Below, in pieces: positions 40,081-49,015 of a stretch of 64,000 nucleotides of DNA. The stretch comes from Bacteroidales bacterium. Its GTDB lineage: Bacteria; Bacteroidota; Bacteroidia; Bacteroidales; UBA932. Made by a program: the position numbers and the translations under genes. The notes beneath the pieces were generated by a model. It saw only the letters and a program-made list of their open reading frames with translations. It was not told where the DNA came from and did no database searches. The stretch covers positions 32,266 through 96,265 of the forward strand of contig JAFRXI010000068.1 in assembly GCA_017437755.1 (NCBI GenBank). The letters run 5' to 3'. The first letter of the stretch is position 1. Each line of letters begins with the position of its first letter.

Positions 40081-41484
40081 TTACGACATGACATATCTCA
40101 AAATAGGGTTTCGGGCTGCGGCGGTTTCGTCAGGACGGGAAACCGGAGTGGAGTGAGGGGCATCATGGAGCATGGCGGGATCGGAGGCAGCCTCGGCGGC
40201 AATCTTCCGCATCACTTCAATGAACCTGTCCAGGGTCTCCTTGGATTCGGTCTCGGTCGGCTCAATCATCAGCGCCTGGTGGAACAGCAGCGGGAAATAG
40301 ATGGTAGGGGCATGGAAACCGTAGTCCAGCAGGCGCTTGGCCACGTCCAGGGTGGTGGCGCCGGGTACACCCTCGCGGGCGCCGTCGTCCAGAAGGCCGT
40401 CAAACACGAATTCGTGCTTGCATGGACCGTCAATCGGAAGCTTGTACACATCCTTCAGGCATTCCTTGACGTAATTGGCCGCAAGGACCGAATATTCGCC
40501 CACTTTGGCAAGGTTCTGCCTGCCAAGCATCAGGATATATGCATAGGCCCTGAGGATCACCCCGAAGTTGCCATGGAAGCCCGATACCCTGATTTCACCA
40601 AGGCAGTCCTCGAGTTTCTTTGCGACGCCTACCGGACCGCTGCCAGGGCCGCCGCCGCCGTGGGGCGTGGAGAATGTCTTGTGAAGGTTCAGGTGCATTA
40701 TGTCGAATCCCATGTCGCCGGGACGGACAACGCCCATCAGCGGGTTCATGTTGGCTCCGTCGTAATACATGAGGCCGCCGCACTTGTGCACAAGCGAGGC
40801 TATCTCACCGATCCTGTTTTCAAACAGGCCGAGTGTATTTGGATTGGTCATCATCATGCCGGCCACGGTGTCGTCCAGGAGTTCCTTAAGGGCATCCACG
40901 TCCACCCGTCCGTCCGGAAGTGACTTGACCTCAACCACTTCCAGTCCGCATACTGCGGCGGATGCGGGATTGGTGCCATGGGCGCTGTCGGGTACGATAA
41001 CCTTCCTGCGTCCATAGTCGCCCCGCTGCATGTGATACTGGCGCATTATCATCAGGCCGGTGAGTTCTCCATGTGCTCCGGCGCAGGGATCGAACGTAAA
41101 GGTGTACATTCCCGTAATCTCCGCCAGGGCCCGGTTGAGCCCCTTGTACACCTCAAGGGCACCCTTGGTGAGTCCTGCATGCATCAGCGGATGAAGGCCC
41201 GCGAAAGACGGCATGGCGGCGATTTCCTCATTTATCTTGGGATTGTACTTCATGGTACATGAACCCAGCGGATAGAAGCCGGTATCCACGCCGAAGTTCA
41301 TCTGCGACAGGTTGGTATAATGACGTACCACATCAGGTTCGCTGACCTCGGGAAGCTCGGGCGCCGATTGCCGGCAAAGCCCCTCAGGAAGACCTTCAGC
41401 AGCAGGGAAACGATTGACTGGCAATGAGTAACCCGTACGACCTTTCCTTGAAAGTTCAAAAATGAGTTCGTTGTAGTATTTCAT
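40081..41484 (-). CDS. gcvPB: Glycine dehydrogenase (decarboxylating) subunit 2
   Basis: The 467-residue protein is the C-terminal half of the P-protein. With subunit 1 it binds pyridoxal phosphate, decarboxylates glycine and passes aminomethyl to the lipoyl arm of GcvH. The PLP lysine is in NLHKTFSTPHGGGGPG (about residue 264). Other hallmarks are GSCTMKYNPKIN, PDSAHGTNPASA and YYDGANMNPLMG. Its length fits the split-type subunit 2 (about 470-490). The start lies 3 bases beyond the stop of gcvPA. In this operon the P-protein is encoded by two genes, as in Gram-positive and thermophilic bacteria. Confidence 0.95.
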   Translation of the reverse strand: MKYYNELIFELSRKGRTGYSLPVNRFPAAEGLPEGLCRQSAPELPEVSEPDVVRHYTNLSQMNFGVDTGFYPLGSCTMKYNPKINEEIAAMPSFAGLHPLMHAGLTKGALEVYKGLNRALAEITGMYTFTFDPCAGAHGELTGLMIMRQYHMQRGDYGRRKVIVPDSAHGTNPASAAVCGLEVVEVKSLPDGRVDVDALKELLDDTVAGMMMTNPNTLGLFENRIGEIASLVHKCGGLMYYDGANMNPLMGVVRPGDMGFDIMHLNLHKTFSTPHGGGGPGSGPVGVAKKLEDCLGEIRVSGFHGNFGVILRAYAYILMLGRQNLAKVGEYSVLAANYVKECLKDVYKLPIDGPCKHEFVFDGLLDDGAREGVPGATTLDVAKRLLDYGFHAPTIYFPLLFHQALMIEPTETESKETLDRFIEVMRKIAAEAASDPAMLHDAPHSTPVSRPDETAAARNPILRYVMS

Positions 41485-41487
41485 CGC

Positions 41488-42816
41488 CTAGGCCTCCCTG
41501 ACTATCTTTACCAGTGCATCCACTTCTTCGCGGGTGCGCTTTTCAGTGACACAGAAATTCACGTAGCCTTCCGGAGTCTCAAGCGCGGCAAAGTATCCGG
41601 CCTGCTCCAGGTTGCGCTGCATAAGACCGGGGAACTCCCTGGGCTTGAGGACGAATTCCTTGAGGAAGGGCTTTCCCGGGAAGGGATCCTCGAACTTGCC
41701 GGTGGAGAGAAGTTGCTCCTTCAGGTAATGGGCTCCGTCATAGCTGAGCTTGTTGACCTCCCTGAGCCCCCCGGGCCCCATCAGGGACATATACACGGTC
41801 ACCCAAAGGGCCATCAGCGACTCGTTGGAGCAGATGTTGGAAGTGGCCTTTTCACGCCTGATATGCTGCTCGCGGGCCTGCAGGGTAAGGACAAAGGCCC
41901 GGCGGCCTTCCTTATCAACCGTCTGCCCCACGATGCGGCCGGGCATCTTGCGCATATAATCCTTCCTGACGGCCATAAAGCCAAGGTAAGGTCCTCCGTA
42001 GCAGAGCGGAATACCCAGCGGCTGTCCGTCACCCACCGCGATGTCGGCCCCCCATTCGCCCGGGGTCTTCAGCACGGCAAGTGCCGATGGATCACAGTAT
42101 TCAACCATCAGCGCACCCGAGGCGTGGATGGTTTCCGCATAGCCGGAATGGTCCTCGATGAGGCCGAAGCGGTTTATCTGGGGCATGATGACGCCGGCCA
42201 CGTCTCCCTTGGAGAGCTCGGCCCTCAGGCAGTTCGGACAGGTCCTTCCGCCCATTACCGGAACATGGCCGATCTCCACCCCGTGGAACCGGGCATAGGT
42301 TTCCACCACTGCGATCACGTGCGGTAGAAGACCTTCCGACAGAAGCACGCGTGTCTTTTTCCGGGTGCAGGCGATGCACATCATCATGGCCTCGGCTGCA
42401 GCAGTGGGACCGTCGTAGAGCGATGCGTTGGACACGTCCATCCCCGTTAGGGAACAGACCATGCTCTGGTACTCGAAGATGTACCGCAGGGTTCCCTGCG
42501 AAATCTCGCACTGGTAAGGTGTGTAAGCTGTGAGGAACTCTGAACGGGATGTGATGTAAGGTATAACCGACGGGGTGTAATGGTCATAGGCGCCATATCC
42601 CACGAATACTTTCATCTTGGGATCCATGGAACCCAGCGACGTGAAAAAGTCCCTTACCTCCTGTTCGGAGAGGGCATCGGGAAGCTTGCAGGCATGTTTC
42701 CGGAAATACCTTGCCGGAACGTCGGCATAGAGCTGGTCGATGTCCTTGACTCCGATCCGCTCCAGCATCGCCTGCACATCTTCCTCCGTATGGGGGAAAT
42801 ATGCTGACTGGGCCAT
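41488..42816 (-). CDS. gcvPA: Glycine dehydrogenase (decarboxylating) subunit 1
   Basis: The 442-residue protein is the N-terminal half of the split P-protein; it has the same fold as subunit 2 but no PLP lysine and completes the active dimer. Typical motifs include YFPHTEEDVQAMLERIG, the YDHYTPSVIPYITSRSEFLTAYTPYQ run (interrupted here for brevity), SNASLYDGPTAAAEA and GLREVNKLSYDGAHYL. Length agrees with the family (about 440-450). It starts 4 bases after the gcvH stop. Gene order gcvT-gcvH-gcvPA-gcvPB-lpdA gives the complete glycine cleavage system on one transcript. Confidence 0.95.
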   Translation of the reverse strand: MAQSAYFPHTEEDVQAMLERIGVKDIDQLYADVPARYFRKHACKLPDALSEQEVRDFFTSLGSMDPKMKVFVGYGAYDHYTPSVIPYITSRSEFLTAYTPYQCEISQGTLRYIFEYQSMVCSLTGMDVSNASLYDGPTAAAEAMMMCIACTRKKTRVLLSEGLLPHVIAVVETYARFHGVEIGHVPVMGGRTCPNCLRAELSKGDVAGVIMPQINRFGLIEDHSGYAETIHASGALMVEYCDPSALAVLKTPGEWGADIAVGDGQPLGIPLCYGGPYLGFMAVRKDYMRKMPGRIVGQTVDKEGRRAFVLTLQAREQHIRREKATSNICSNESLMALWVTVYMSLMGPGGLREVNKLSYDGAHYLKEQLLSTGKFEDPFPGKPFLKEFVLKPREFPGLMQRNLEQAGYFAALETPEGYVNFCVTEKRTREEVDALVKIVREA

Positions 42817-42820
42817 GTCC

Positions 42821-43198
42821 TTATTCGGTAGCTGCCTTATATGCCTCAGCGTCCATCAGGTCGTCCAGTTCCGAAGGGTCTGACATCTCCACCTTGATGA
42901 TCCATGCTGCAAAAGCGTCGGCGTTGACCGCCTCCGGGGCATCCTCGAGTCCGGTATTCACTTCCACCACTTTTCCAGAAACCGGAGAATAGAGGTCGCT
43001 GGAGGCCTTCACGCTCTCCAGGGCGCCGAATTCCTCTCCCTTCACTACCTCGTCACCCTCTTCAGGCATGTCCACGTAAGTGATGTCTCCCATTTCCTTC
43101 TGGGCAAAATCGGTTACGCCTATTACTGCGATTCCATCTTCCACCCTCACCCATTCATGCGACTCGGAATACCTGAGTCCTGCTTCTACTTTAGCCAT
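42821..43198 (-). CDS. gcvH: Glycine cleavage system H protein
   Basis: The 125-residue lipoyl carrier shuttles the aminomethyl group between the P, T and L proteins. The lipoylation site is in ALESVKASSDLYSP (Lys near residue 64), set in the usual barrel-sandwich hybrid with YSESHEWVRVEDG at the start and YSPVSGKVVEVN after the site. Length is normal. It lies 21 bases downstream of gcvT and 4 bases upstream of gcvPA. The lipoyl group is probably attached by the ligase encoded two genes upstream in the same operon. Confidence 0.96.
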   Translation of the reverse strand: MAKVEAGLRYSESHEWVRVEDGIAVIGVTDFAQKEMGDITYVDMPEEGDEVVKGEEFGALESVKASSDLYSPVSGKVVEVNTGLEDAPEAVNADAFAAWIIKVEMSDPSELDDLMDAEAYKAATE

Positions 43199-43219
43199 AA
43201 CTAATTGATTATTTGTTTG

Positions 43220-44353
43220 TTATTTCTTATAATTTGGTACATAGAATCTCTTCTTTACAACCCTGCCCGGGAAAACCTTCTTCCGGATCCGTATTGAAAG
43301 CGGCGTGCCCAGGGCTGAGTACGCACTGTCCACCAGGGCAAAGCATACGCTCCTGTCGAGAGTGATTGAATGGTAGCCCGTGGTGACCACACCGACCTCG
43401 GTGCCGTCTTCCAGTTCCACAGGATATCCGGCCCTGGGGACGGCCCTGTCGTCTATTTCTATTCCAACAAGCTTCCTGGCCGTGCCTTCCGCCTTCTGCC
43501 TCACAAGTGCATCCTTTCCGATGAATTCCTCCTTGTCCAGCTTGCAGAACATGCCGAGTCCGGCCATGACCGGAGAAATCTCCGGCGAGAGTTCATCGCC
43601 GTAAAGGGGAAGGCCCGCCTCGAAGCGGAGGGTGTCGCGGCAGCCAAGGCCGCAGGGTACCACACCGGCATCCATCAGACGGTCCCAGTACTCCACGGTA
43701 TCCTCAAGCGAGGCGTAAATCTCAAAACCGTCCTCCCCGGTATAACCGGTACGGCTTACGATCACCCTCCTGCCTTCATGGCAGATGTCGGTGAAAGTAT
43801 AGAACGACAGGAGCGCGGCCTCGGTGATTCCAAGGACTTCCACCATGGATTTCTCCGATTCCGGACCCTGTACGGCGATCTGTCCCCATCGGGGGGATTC
43901 GTTGCGGATCACGCAGTCAAAAGGCTTGCCGGTCCTGGGATTCAGCTTTGCAGCCGAAAGTATCCATTCATGGTCCTTGGCGATATTCGCGGCGTTCACC
44001 ACCAGCAGGAAATGTCCTGGCTCGGATTCGCGGTAGACCAGCAAGTCGTCGACCGTCCCGCCGTCGGGATAGCACATCATGCCATAAAGGACCTTACCGG
44101 GAGCGAAGCCCCTGATTTCGTTTGTGAAGATATGGTTCACGAATTCCTCGGCCTCGTCCCCTTCCACAAAGATCTCGCCCATGTGTGAGACGTCGAACAT
44201 TCCCACCTTGCCACGTACCGCATTATGCTCATCGATGATGGATGTGTAACGGATGGGCATGTCAAAACCGGCGAAAGGGCTCATCAGCGCCCCGAGTGAG
44301 ACGTGCCTTGAATGAAGGCAGGTCTTCTGGATATTGTTATTGGTTTCTGTCAT
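43220..44353 (-). CDS. gcvT: Aminomethyltransferase (glycine cleavage T protein)
   Basis: The 377-residue enzyme transfers the methylene group from aminomethyl-lipoyl GcvH to tetrahydrofolate and releases ammonia. Clear motifs are LMSPFAGFDMPIRYTS, GMFDVSHMGEIFVEG (catalytic Asp), GYTGEDGFEIY near residue 200 and LRFEAGLPLYGDEL near 245. Length is normal. The start overlaps the stop of the lipoate ligase gene (ATGA), so ligase and T protein are coupled. No glycine riboswitch-like structure was recognised ahead of it or of the whole operon. Confidence 0.95.
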   Translation of the reverse strand: MTETNNNIQKTCLHSRHVSLGALMSPFAGFDMPIRYTSIIDEHNAVRGKVGMFDVSHMGEIFVEGDEAEEFVNHIFTNEIRGFAPGKVLYGMMCYPDGGTVDDLLVYRESEPGHFLLVVNAANIAKDHEWILSAAKLNPRTGKPFDCVIRNESPRWGQIAVQGPESEKSMVEVLGITEAALLSFYTFTDICHEGRRVIVSRTGYTGEDGFEIYASLEDTVEYWDRLMDAGVVPCGLGCRDTLRFEAGLPLYGDELSPEISPVMAGLGMFCKLDKEEFIGKDALVRQKAEGTARKLVGIEIDDRAVPRAGYPVELEDGTEVGVVTTGYHSITLDRSVCFALVDSAYSALGTPLSIRIRKKVFPGRVVKKRFYVPNYKK

Positions 44354-45063
44354 ATATAGTGTTGAATATCAAATGTTTCACAGCCAAGATAAGAGGAGAG
44401 GGCCTCCTTGAAGGCCTCCAGTTCCATGGGATTTCCCGCCTCCTCCAGAAGGGGCTTCAGGTTGGCTACCCTCTGCCTTACGGACGCTACCCCGTGGGAG
44501 GAAAGTTTCTCCCCGGATGGGGTAAGGACCCTCCCGAGGATCTCCATGTCGGAATCAAACAGCATGGTACCATGTACGATGCTGGCGCCGGGGGCCTGGA
44601 AAAATGCGTTTCCCGACACCTTCCTTCCTCCTACCAGGATGTCGTTACGGCCGGAGACCTCCGCATCAAGCGAGAGTCCCCGGAGGAAGCGGGCCATCCT
44701 TCCCAGGACGGACATGAATATATCAGCGACCTCCCCCCTCTTCAGGATAAATGAAACCATCACGTTTCCCGAATCGGAATAAACCGCTCCGCCTCCGCTT
44801 TTGCGGCGGACGACTTCTATTCCCTTCTCCCTGCAGAGGTCCAGGTTCACTTCGCTTCCAATGACCTGATTCCTCCCGCAGATGACCGTCGGCGGCGATT
44901 GCCAGACAAAGAACAAGCCACCTTCCTTCACTTCTTCCGGAAGTTCCGGATAATGCGATGCGATGCGTTCCTCAACCTCAAGGAAAAATGAAAGTGAAGG
45001 CCTGTTTCCGGCCAATATACAGCAAGATATGTCCAAACCACCGTATATCGCCCTGTACATCAT
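44350..45063 (-). CDS. lplA: Lipoate-protein ligase A family enzyme
   Basis: The 237-residue protein is the catalytic BPL/LplA domain without the accessory C-terminal domain. Motifs RRKSGGGAVYSD (about residues 86-97), GRNDILVGGRKVSGNAF with the active-site Lys (about 140-156) and HGTMLFDSD are typical. It activates lipoate (or uses lipoyl-AMP or octanoyl donors) and attaches it to GcvH. Single-domain members may need a partner protein or act as transferases, so substrate is inferred. It overlaps gcvT downstream and the nuclease gene upstream (each ATGA-type), placing lipoylation in the same translational unit as its target. Confidence 0.85.
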   Translation of the reverse strand: MMYRAIYGGLDISCCILAGNRPSLSFFLEVEERIASHYPELPEEVKEGGLFFVWQSPPTVICGRNQVIGSEVNLDLCREKGIEVVRRKSGGGAVYSDSGNVMVSFILKRGEVADIFMSVLGRMARFLRGLSLDAEVSGRNDILVGGRKVSGNAFFQAPGASIVHGTMLFDSDMEILGRVLTPSGEKLSSHGVASVRQRVANLKPLLEEAGNPMELEAFKEALSSYLGCETFDIQHYI

Positions 45064-45932
45064 CTGATCCTCCAGTCGCCATAAGGGTCGATCTTCCCCA
45101 CAGCGTCGTTCCGGTATTTTTCAGGCAGGTTGACAAAGAAAGCCATCCCTGCTATCTTTTCCAGTTCCTCAACCGTCATGGCATAGGACGACAGGCTTTT
45201 CCGCCCGGATGCATTGGGAAAATAAAAGCCGATGGCCGCATATCCCGATCCCTTCTTACGCTTGGCCAGAAGGGCCTTGAAGAAGCCGTCGGGAACCTGC
45301 ACCTTGTTTTCTCCCACAGTACCGTACCTTCCACGTCCCACCACCGGACCGCAAACCACCCAGACCCTTCCGTAATAACGCGCCTCGTAACGCACCTGCT
45401 TCTCCAAGTCATTCCAGGAGCCGGCGTTGAGGTTGTGGTTCTGGGGGCAGACATTGCTCAGGTAAAAGCACTCGTCCATAGCCTGGGAACTCCATTTCAT
45501 GTCGCCCGAAGGGGCCATGTGCCCCCTGTCCCAGCCTGAGCCCCGGTAATCCTCGTCGTATGCCTGACGGCCCCTTATCGCGGGATCGGCAGTGAATTTC
45601 TCATTTCTCTCCAAATCTCCATACAGCTCTGAATCAAGCAGTTCGTAAGCCACCCAGTTGGGAATCCTGAGCTTGGAGTTATACGAAAGGGTATATCCCA
45701 TATGCTCGATAAGGGTGCTGTTGCTGTCGTCATAGAGATATGGGATCTCATATTTGAGAAGGGTTTCCGGCGACGGTGAATAGTCCTGTTCGCGGGGGTT
45801 GCCCTTGTCCAAGAGACTGCCGGACAAGGCTCCAAGGGCATTTCCCGACGTATCTTCTCCCTTTGGCGAGCGGACAAAACCGCAGCTGCATGGGAGCGCA
45901 ACTGCAAGGACGAATGCAAGGATCCTTCTCAT
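45060..45932 (-). CDS. Secreted DNA/RNA non-specific endonuclease (lipoprotein)
   Basis: The 290-residue protein carries a lipoprotein-like signal (MRRILAFVLAVALPCSC, Cys near residue 15-17) and a NucA/Serratia-type nuclease domain. The catalytic DRGHMAPSGDM (His of the DRGH motif, about residue 145) is followed by the metal-binding NLNAGSWNDLEKQVR (about 170). Such enzymes cut DNA and RNA outside the cytoplasm, usually for nutrient release or self-processing. It overlaps both neighbours by 4 bases. Its presence in a glycine cleavage operon is unexpected; simple packing of housekeeping genes is one explanation. Confidence 0.88.
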   Translation of the reverse strand: MRRILAFVLAVALPCSCGFVRSPKGEDTSGNALGALSGSLLDKGNPREQDYSPSPETLLKYEIPYLYDDSNSTLIEHMGYTLSYNSKLRIPNWVAYELLDSELYGDLERNEKFTADPAIRGRQAYDEDYRGSGWDRGHMAPSGDMKWSSQAMDECFYLSNVCPQNHNLNAGSWNDLEKQVRYEARYYGRVWVVCGPVVGRGRYGTVGENKVQVPDGFFKALLAKRKKGSGYAAIGFYFPNASGRKSLSSYAMTVEELEKIAGMAFFVNLPEKYRNDAVGKIDPYGDWRIR

Positions 45933-47446
45933 AGCGCGAGGCGGAATCCGAACGTTGACTTAAGGTTGACGGGATACATGTCCGAACGGTTGGAGACCCT
46001 GCAGGCGTCGTACCTTGCCGGAGCGCTGCCGCCACGGAGTATCTTCAACTCGCCTGAAGCGGGGCCCACCGGATCGGTTACGCTTTCCGCGGAATATGCC
46101 GAATACCAGTCCTGGCACCATTCCCAAGCATTTCCGCTCATGTCATACAGTCCGAGTGAATTGGGGCTCTTGGTGCCTACAGCCAGGACCTTTCCGTCGG
46201 AATTGCTGGAGTACACGGCAACGTTCATGCAATACTCCGACCCGGCGTAGACATTGTTGCCTCCATTCCTGGCACCCCTGGCAGCATATTCCCATTCGGC
46301 CTCTGTTGGAAGACGGAACTTCCTTCCGGTCAATGCGTTAAGTTTACGTATAAAGGCCTGTGCATCATACCAGGAGATATTCACGGCCGGGGTGGAGTCA
46401 TCCTCGCACTTTGCGGGCAGCCATCCCATGACCGCATTCCAAAGGGAGCAGGTAACTTCATACTGGCCCATCTTGAAAGCACTCAGAGTCACTTCATGAA
46501 CGGGTTTTTCATCTTCCTCGGCCCACTTGGCCTGTTCGGCGGTGGCGCCCATCTTCATGGTGCCGGCCGGTACCGGAAGCATCTTGAAACGGACGTTCCC
46601 CACGGCGATGGTTTCAGCCTTGCCGTCGGAAGGCTCCCTTTCCACTTCATTGGAGGACAGGACGGCTTCCAGAGACTTGTCGTGCCCGGCACCGGTCGAC
46701 ATGGCCAACCTAAGGCCTACGGCCGGGGATTTTGAAGTCTGGGCCATCTCCTGCCTGGATGAAACGTATTTTTCTCCTACCTTTGAAGCAGCCGATCCGC
46801 CCCTTATGACCTTGTTTGCGGAGACCTCGGGGCCGGTGGGATTCACGGAAAGCGCCGTCACGGTAAAATCGGCATAGGAATCCTCGACCCACTCCCACAG
46901 GTTGCCGCTCATGTCAAATATGCCAAGCTCGTTTTCCCTGGTCTTTCCGTCGTTGCTGCCGCTGCAGCGGTAGCGCAGGCTCTTGTTGCCTCCCCTGGCC
47001 GCGAATTCCCATTCCGCCTCGGTGGGAAGCCTGAACCGGACCCCGGTTTTGCGGGAAAGCCCGTCCACGAATTTCCTGCAGTCCTTCCAGGTAACCCTCG
47101 ACACGGATGCCTTGGGATTGGGCTCCGGCGATGGATTGGAGCCCATCACCTCCTGCCACAGCGCCTGTGAAACCTCGAACTTGCCGATTGCAAACCCGTC
47201 CACTATGACCGGATGCATGGCGGGATCGTTACCGCCTCCCTGCTCCGGGGTCTTGCCCATCGTGAAGAATCCGCCCTCGACGGGCACCATGCTGAAGCGG
47301 ACGTCGCCCACAGTGAAGGAATACTCGCCCGAAGCGGTCAGGAACTGCGACAGGGACTCCTGGGTATTCTCCTGGACGGAACCGCCGCAGGAAAGGGCAA
47401 GGCCGCATGCAACGGCAATGGAAAGGTACTTGAAAACAGTCTTCAT
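45929..47446 (-). CDS. Lipoprotein with two formylglycine-generating-enzyme-like (SUMF1) domains
   Basis: The 505-residue protein has a lipobox (LALSC, Cys near residue 20) and two tandem SUMF1/FGE-sulfatase domains (about residues 45-255 and 280-505). Both show FRLPTEAEWE(F/Y)AARG and a (S/Y)DMSGN(L/A)WEW motif. In true FGE two cysteines near the RGGS stretch catalyse Cys-to-formylglycine conversion. Here the second domain has only one (ILRGGSAPARYDACRVSNR) and the first has none, so sulfatase maturation is unlikely. It is better read as a GldJ/GldK-like structural or binding protein at the envelope. It overlaps both adjacent genes by 4 bases. Confidence 0.85.
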   Translation of the reverse strand: MKTVFKYLSIAVACGLALSCGGSVQENTQESLSQFLTASGEYSFTVGDVRFSMVPVEGGFFTMGKTPEQGGGNDPAMHPVIVDGFAIGKFEVSQALWQEVMGSNPSPEPNPKASVSRVTWKDCRKFVDGLSRKTGVRFRLPTEAEWEFAARGGNKSLRYRCSGSNDGKTRENELGIFDMSGNLWEWVEDSYADFTVTALSVNPTGPEVSANKVIRGGSAASKVGEKYVSSRQEMAQTSKSPAVGLRLAMSTGAGHDKSLEAVLSSNEVEREPSDGKAETIAVGNVRFKMLPVPAGTMKMGATAEQAKWAEEDEKPVHEVTLSAFKMGQYEVTCSLWNAVMGWLPAKCEDDSTPAVNISWYDAQAFIRKLNALTGRKFRLPTEAEWEYAARGARNGGNNVYAGSEYCMNVAVYSSNSDGKVLAVGTKSPNSLGLYDMSGNAWEWCQDWYSAYSAESVTDPVGPASGELKILRGGSAPARYDACRVSNRSDMYPVNLKSTFGFRLAL

Positions 47447-48258
47447 ATAATATTCAACTTATTGTCTATGAACTCTATAAGCTTACCGTCAAGGGCGGCG
47501 TTCATCGTCACGTCACAGCTAAGGCACGCCCCCGGAGGAAGCCCTCCGCAGACGTCGATCCCTATCACTCCGGCATCGGCGGACAGGGAGGAAACGATGA
47601 TTGCCTCAACGTCGGAAAGGGAATAAGCGCCCTGAGACCACCCGGTCCGGTAATACTCTTCCGACATGATGTCCTTGTCAACAGAAATGTACACAGGGCC
47701 TTGCAGCGGGGGGAACACCTCCTCCGGGATACTTCCGGGAGGGAGCGGACGGGAGTCCGCGAGTTCCATGTTTCCGCCGGAGTCACGCCGGTAAAGCCTG
47801 GCCATGGAATCCGGTCCCATGAGCCGGACTTCCGTCAGGAAGTGGTTCGTCTCCATCTCATGGGCCAGCCAGTTACCGCAGCTGATCAATTCTTCCCCGA
47901 AGGCACCGTCCTGCATGTCGGTATGGTTATCCAGCATCAGCAGTGAAAACGGGGACCGGACAGTATCCATGAAAAGGGCCGACATATAGTGGTATTCTCC
48001 GGTATCGATATAGTGGATGCGATAGGGCGAACCCTTGGTGACGGTAACGGGAAAAGGCGAGATTGAATCACGGATAGCCTCCATGGACGAGGGGTCCAGG
48101 TAGCATCGGGTACCTTCCATCTCCCGGAAATCGAGCACGCAAACCGGGCGTCCGCCGCACGGAAGGCACCCCTGGGATAAAATGCCCTTGGAGGCTTCCG
48201 TAAATCCGGTTATGAGGATACCGCTTTTCACAATCTCAAATATAGCAATTTTATCCAT
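47443..48258 (-). CDS. Arginase/ureohydrolase-fold protein
   Basis: The 271-residue protein is the first gene of the long glycine-cleavage operon. Metal-ligand motifs of the ureohydrolase fold are present: a His in GEYHYMSAL (about residue 89), LMLDNHTDMQ (D-x-H-x-D, about 108-114) and YISVDKDIM (D-x-D, about 194-200). The third family box (usually SxDxxExxxP) reads VIGIDVCGGLPPG and lacks the Glu, so the substrate differs from arginine or agmatine. Bacteroidota have many such divergent members of unknown role. It overlaps the SUMF1 gene downstream by 4 bases. A hydrolysis reaction on a guanidine or formimino compound is possible but unproved. Confidence 0.8.
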   Translation of the reverse strand: MDKIAIFEIVKSGILITGFTEASKGILSQGCLPCGGRPVCVLDFREMEGTRCYLDPSSMEAIRDSISPFPVTVTKGSPYRIHYIDTGEYHYMSALFMDTVRSPFSLLMLDNHTDMQDGAFGEELISCGNWLAHEMETNHFLTEVRLMGPDSMARLYRRDSGGNMELADSRPLPPGSIPEEVFPPLQGPVYISVDKDIMSEEYYRTGWSQGAYSLSDVEAIIVSSLSADAGVIGIDVCGGLPPGACLSCDVTMNAALDGKLIEFIDNKLNII

Positions 48259-48281
48259 ATACCACCTATACTTTTACCAAC

Positions 48282-48303
48282 AAAAAACGGCGCCGAAGCG
48301 CCG
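48282..48303 (-). terminator. Rho-independent terminator after pnuC-like gene
   Basis: On the minus strand CGGCGC-TTCG-GCGCCG (48288-48303) is followed by six T's (48282-48287): a perfect 6 bp stem with a UUCG tetraloop and U-run. It ends the pnuC-like transcript just 24 bases before the arginase-fold gene starts, so the glycine-cleavage operon must have a promoter within or overlapping this stretch, or read through. Confidence 0.85.
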
Positions 48304-48366
48304 AAATTAGACTTAACAAAAATGTTATAGTATATAACTTATTTGTTTTATAAGCTGTATATCAGA

Positions 48367-48954
48367 CTATTCAATATATCTACCGTTTTTAAGCCAATGA
48401 TAGAGGCCATACACGGCCGAAAGGGTATAAGCAACATACAGGACGGTCATCCACACCATTCCAGAGCGGGCGCAAAGCAGCGTCGACAGGATATCGGCTA
48501 TGATCCAAAGTATCCACTGGCCGGGATAGGACTTGACCAGCCACACCGTCGCAATCGCGCTGAGTACGGTAACCGATGCGTCGTTCAGCGACAGGGGGTC
48601 ACCAAGTTTTTCAAGGAGCAGGACCAGAGCGGCAGTGAGGATGACGAAGGCCATGATGCTCCAGAGGAGACCTTTCCAGCCAAGCCGGGAAAGATGTATG
48701 GCCTTCTCCCCGTCCGCGGAGATCTTCCCGGAGTCCTTCCTCCACTGCCACAGCCCCCAGACCGACATGAATACATAATAGATATTGAGTCCCATCGAAG
48801 CCCAGAGCTGCTGGATTCCGAAAGAGACGCTGCAGGCCACTCCAGTCACGATGCCCACTACCCACATCCAGTTCTTCTGGAGGATCTCGGCCACCACGTA
48901 AGCCACTCCGGTAATAAGGGCGAAAATCTCAACCGCCTTTATGAAAGCTTCCAT
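48367..48954 (-). CDS. pnuC: PnuC-type vitamin/nucleoside transporter
   Basis: The 195-residue protein has about seven hydrophobic helices and the PnuC pattern of Trp-rich motifs: VAEILQKNWMWVVGIVTG near residue 25, IYYVFMSVWGLWQW near 65 and GQWILWIIADILSTLL near 150. PnuC proteins let nicotinamide riboside or, in PnuT/PnuX relatives, thiamine or riboflavin cross the inner membrane by facilitated diffusion. The exact substrate cannot be read; there is no thiamine riboswitch or thiamine kinase beside it. A strong terminator follows. It starts 61 bases after the stop of the DUF4332 gene and may be cotranscribed with it. Confidence 0.85.
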   Translation of the reverse strand: MEAFIKAVEIFALITGVAYVVAEILQKNWMWVVGIVTGVACSVSFGIQQLWASMGLNIYYVFMSVWGLWQWRKDSGKISADGEKAIHLSRLGWKGLLWSIMAFVILTAALVLLLEKLGDPLSLNDASVTVLSAIATVWLVKSYPGQWILWIIADILSTLLCARSGMVWMTVLYVAYTLSAVYGLYHWLKNGRYIE

Positions 48955-49015
48955 ACCTTAACGAAAACAGCCTCCTGGAAGGAAGCTGTCAGATGGTCTG
49001 ATTTCCGGATGGGAA

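Noticed and set aside
45929-47446. Calling the double-SUMF1 protein a sulfatase-maturing enzyme
   Set aside because: The paired catalytic cysteines are missing in both domains, and there is no sulfatase gene in the window.
48259-48366. Glycine riboswitch or other leader ahead of the glycine-cleavage operon
   Set aside because: Only a terminator hairpin with UUCG loop for the preceding gene is visible; no tandem aptamer-like structure, and only 24 bases separate it from the first start codon.
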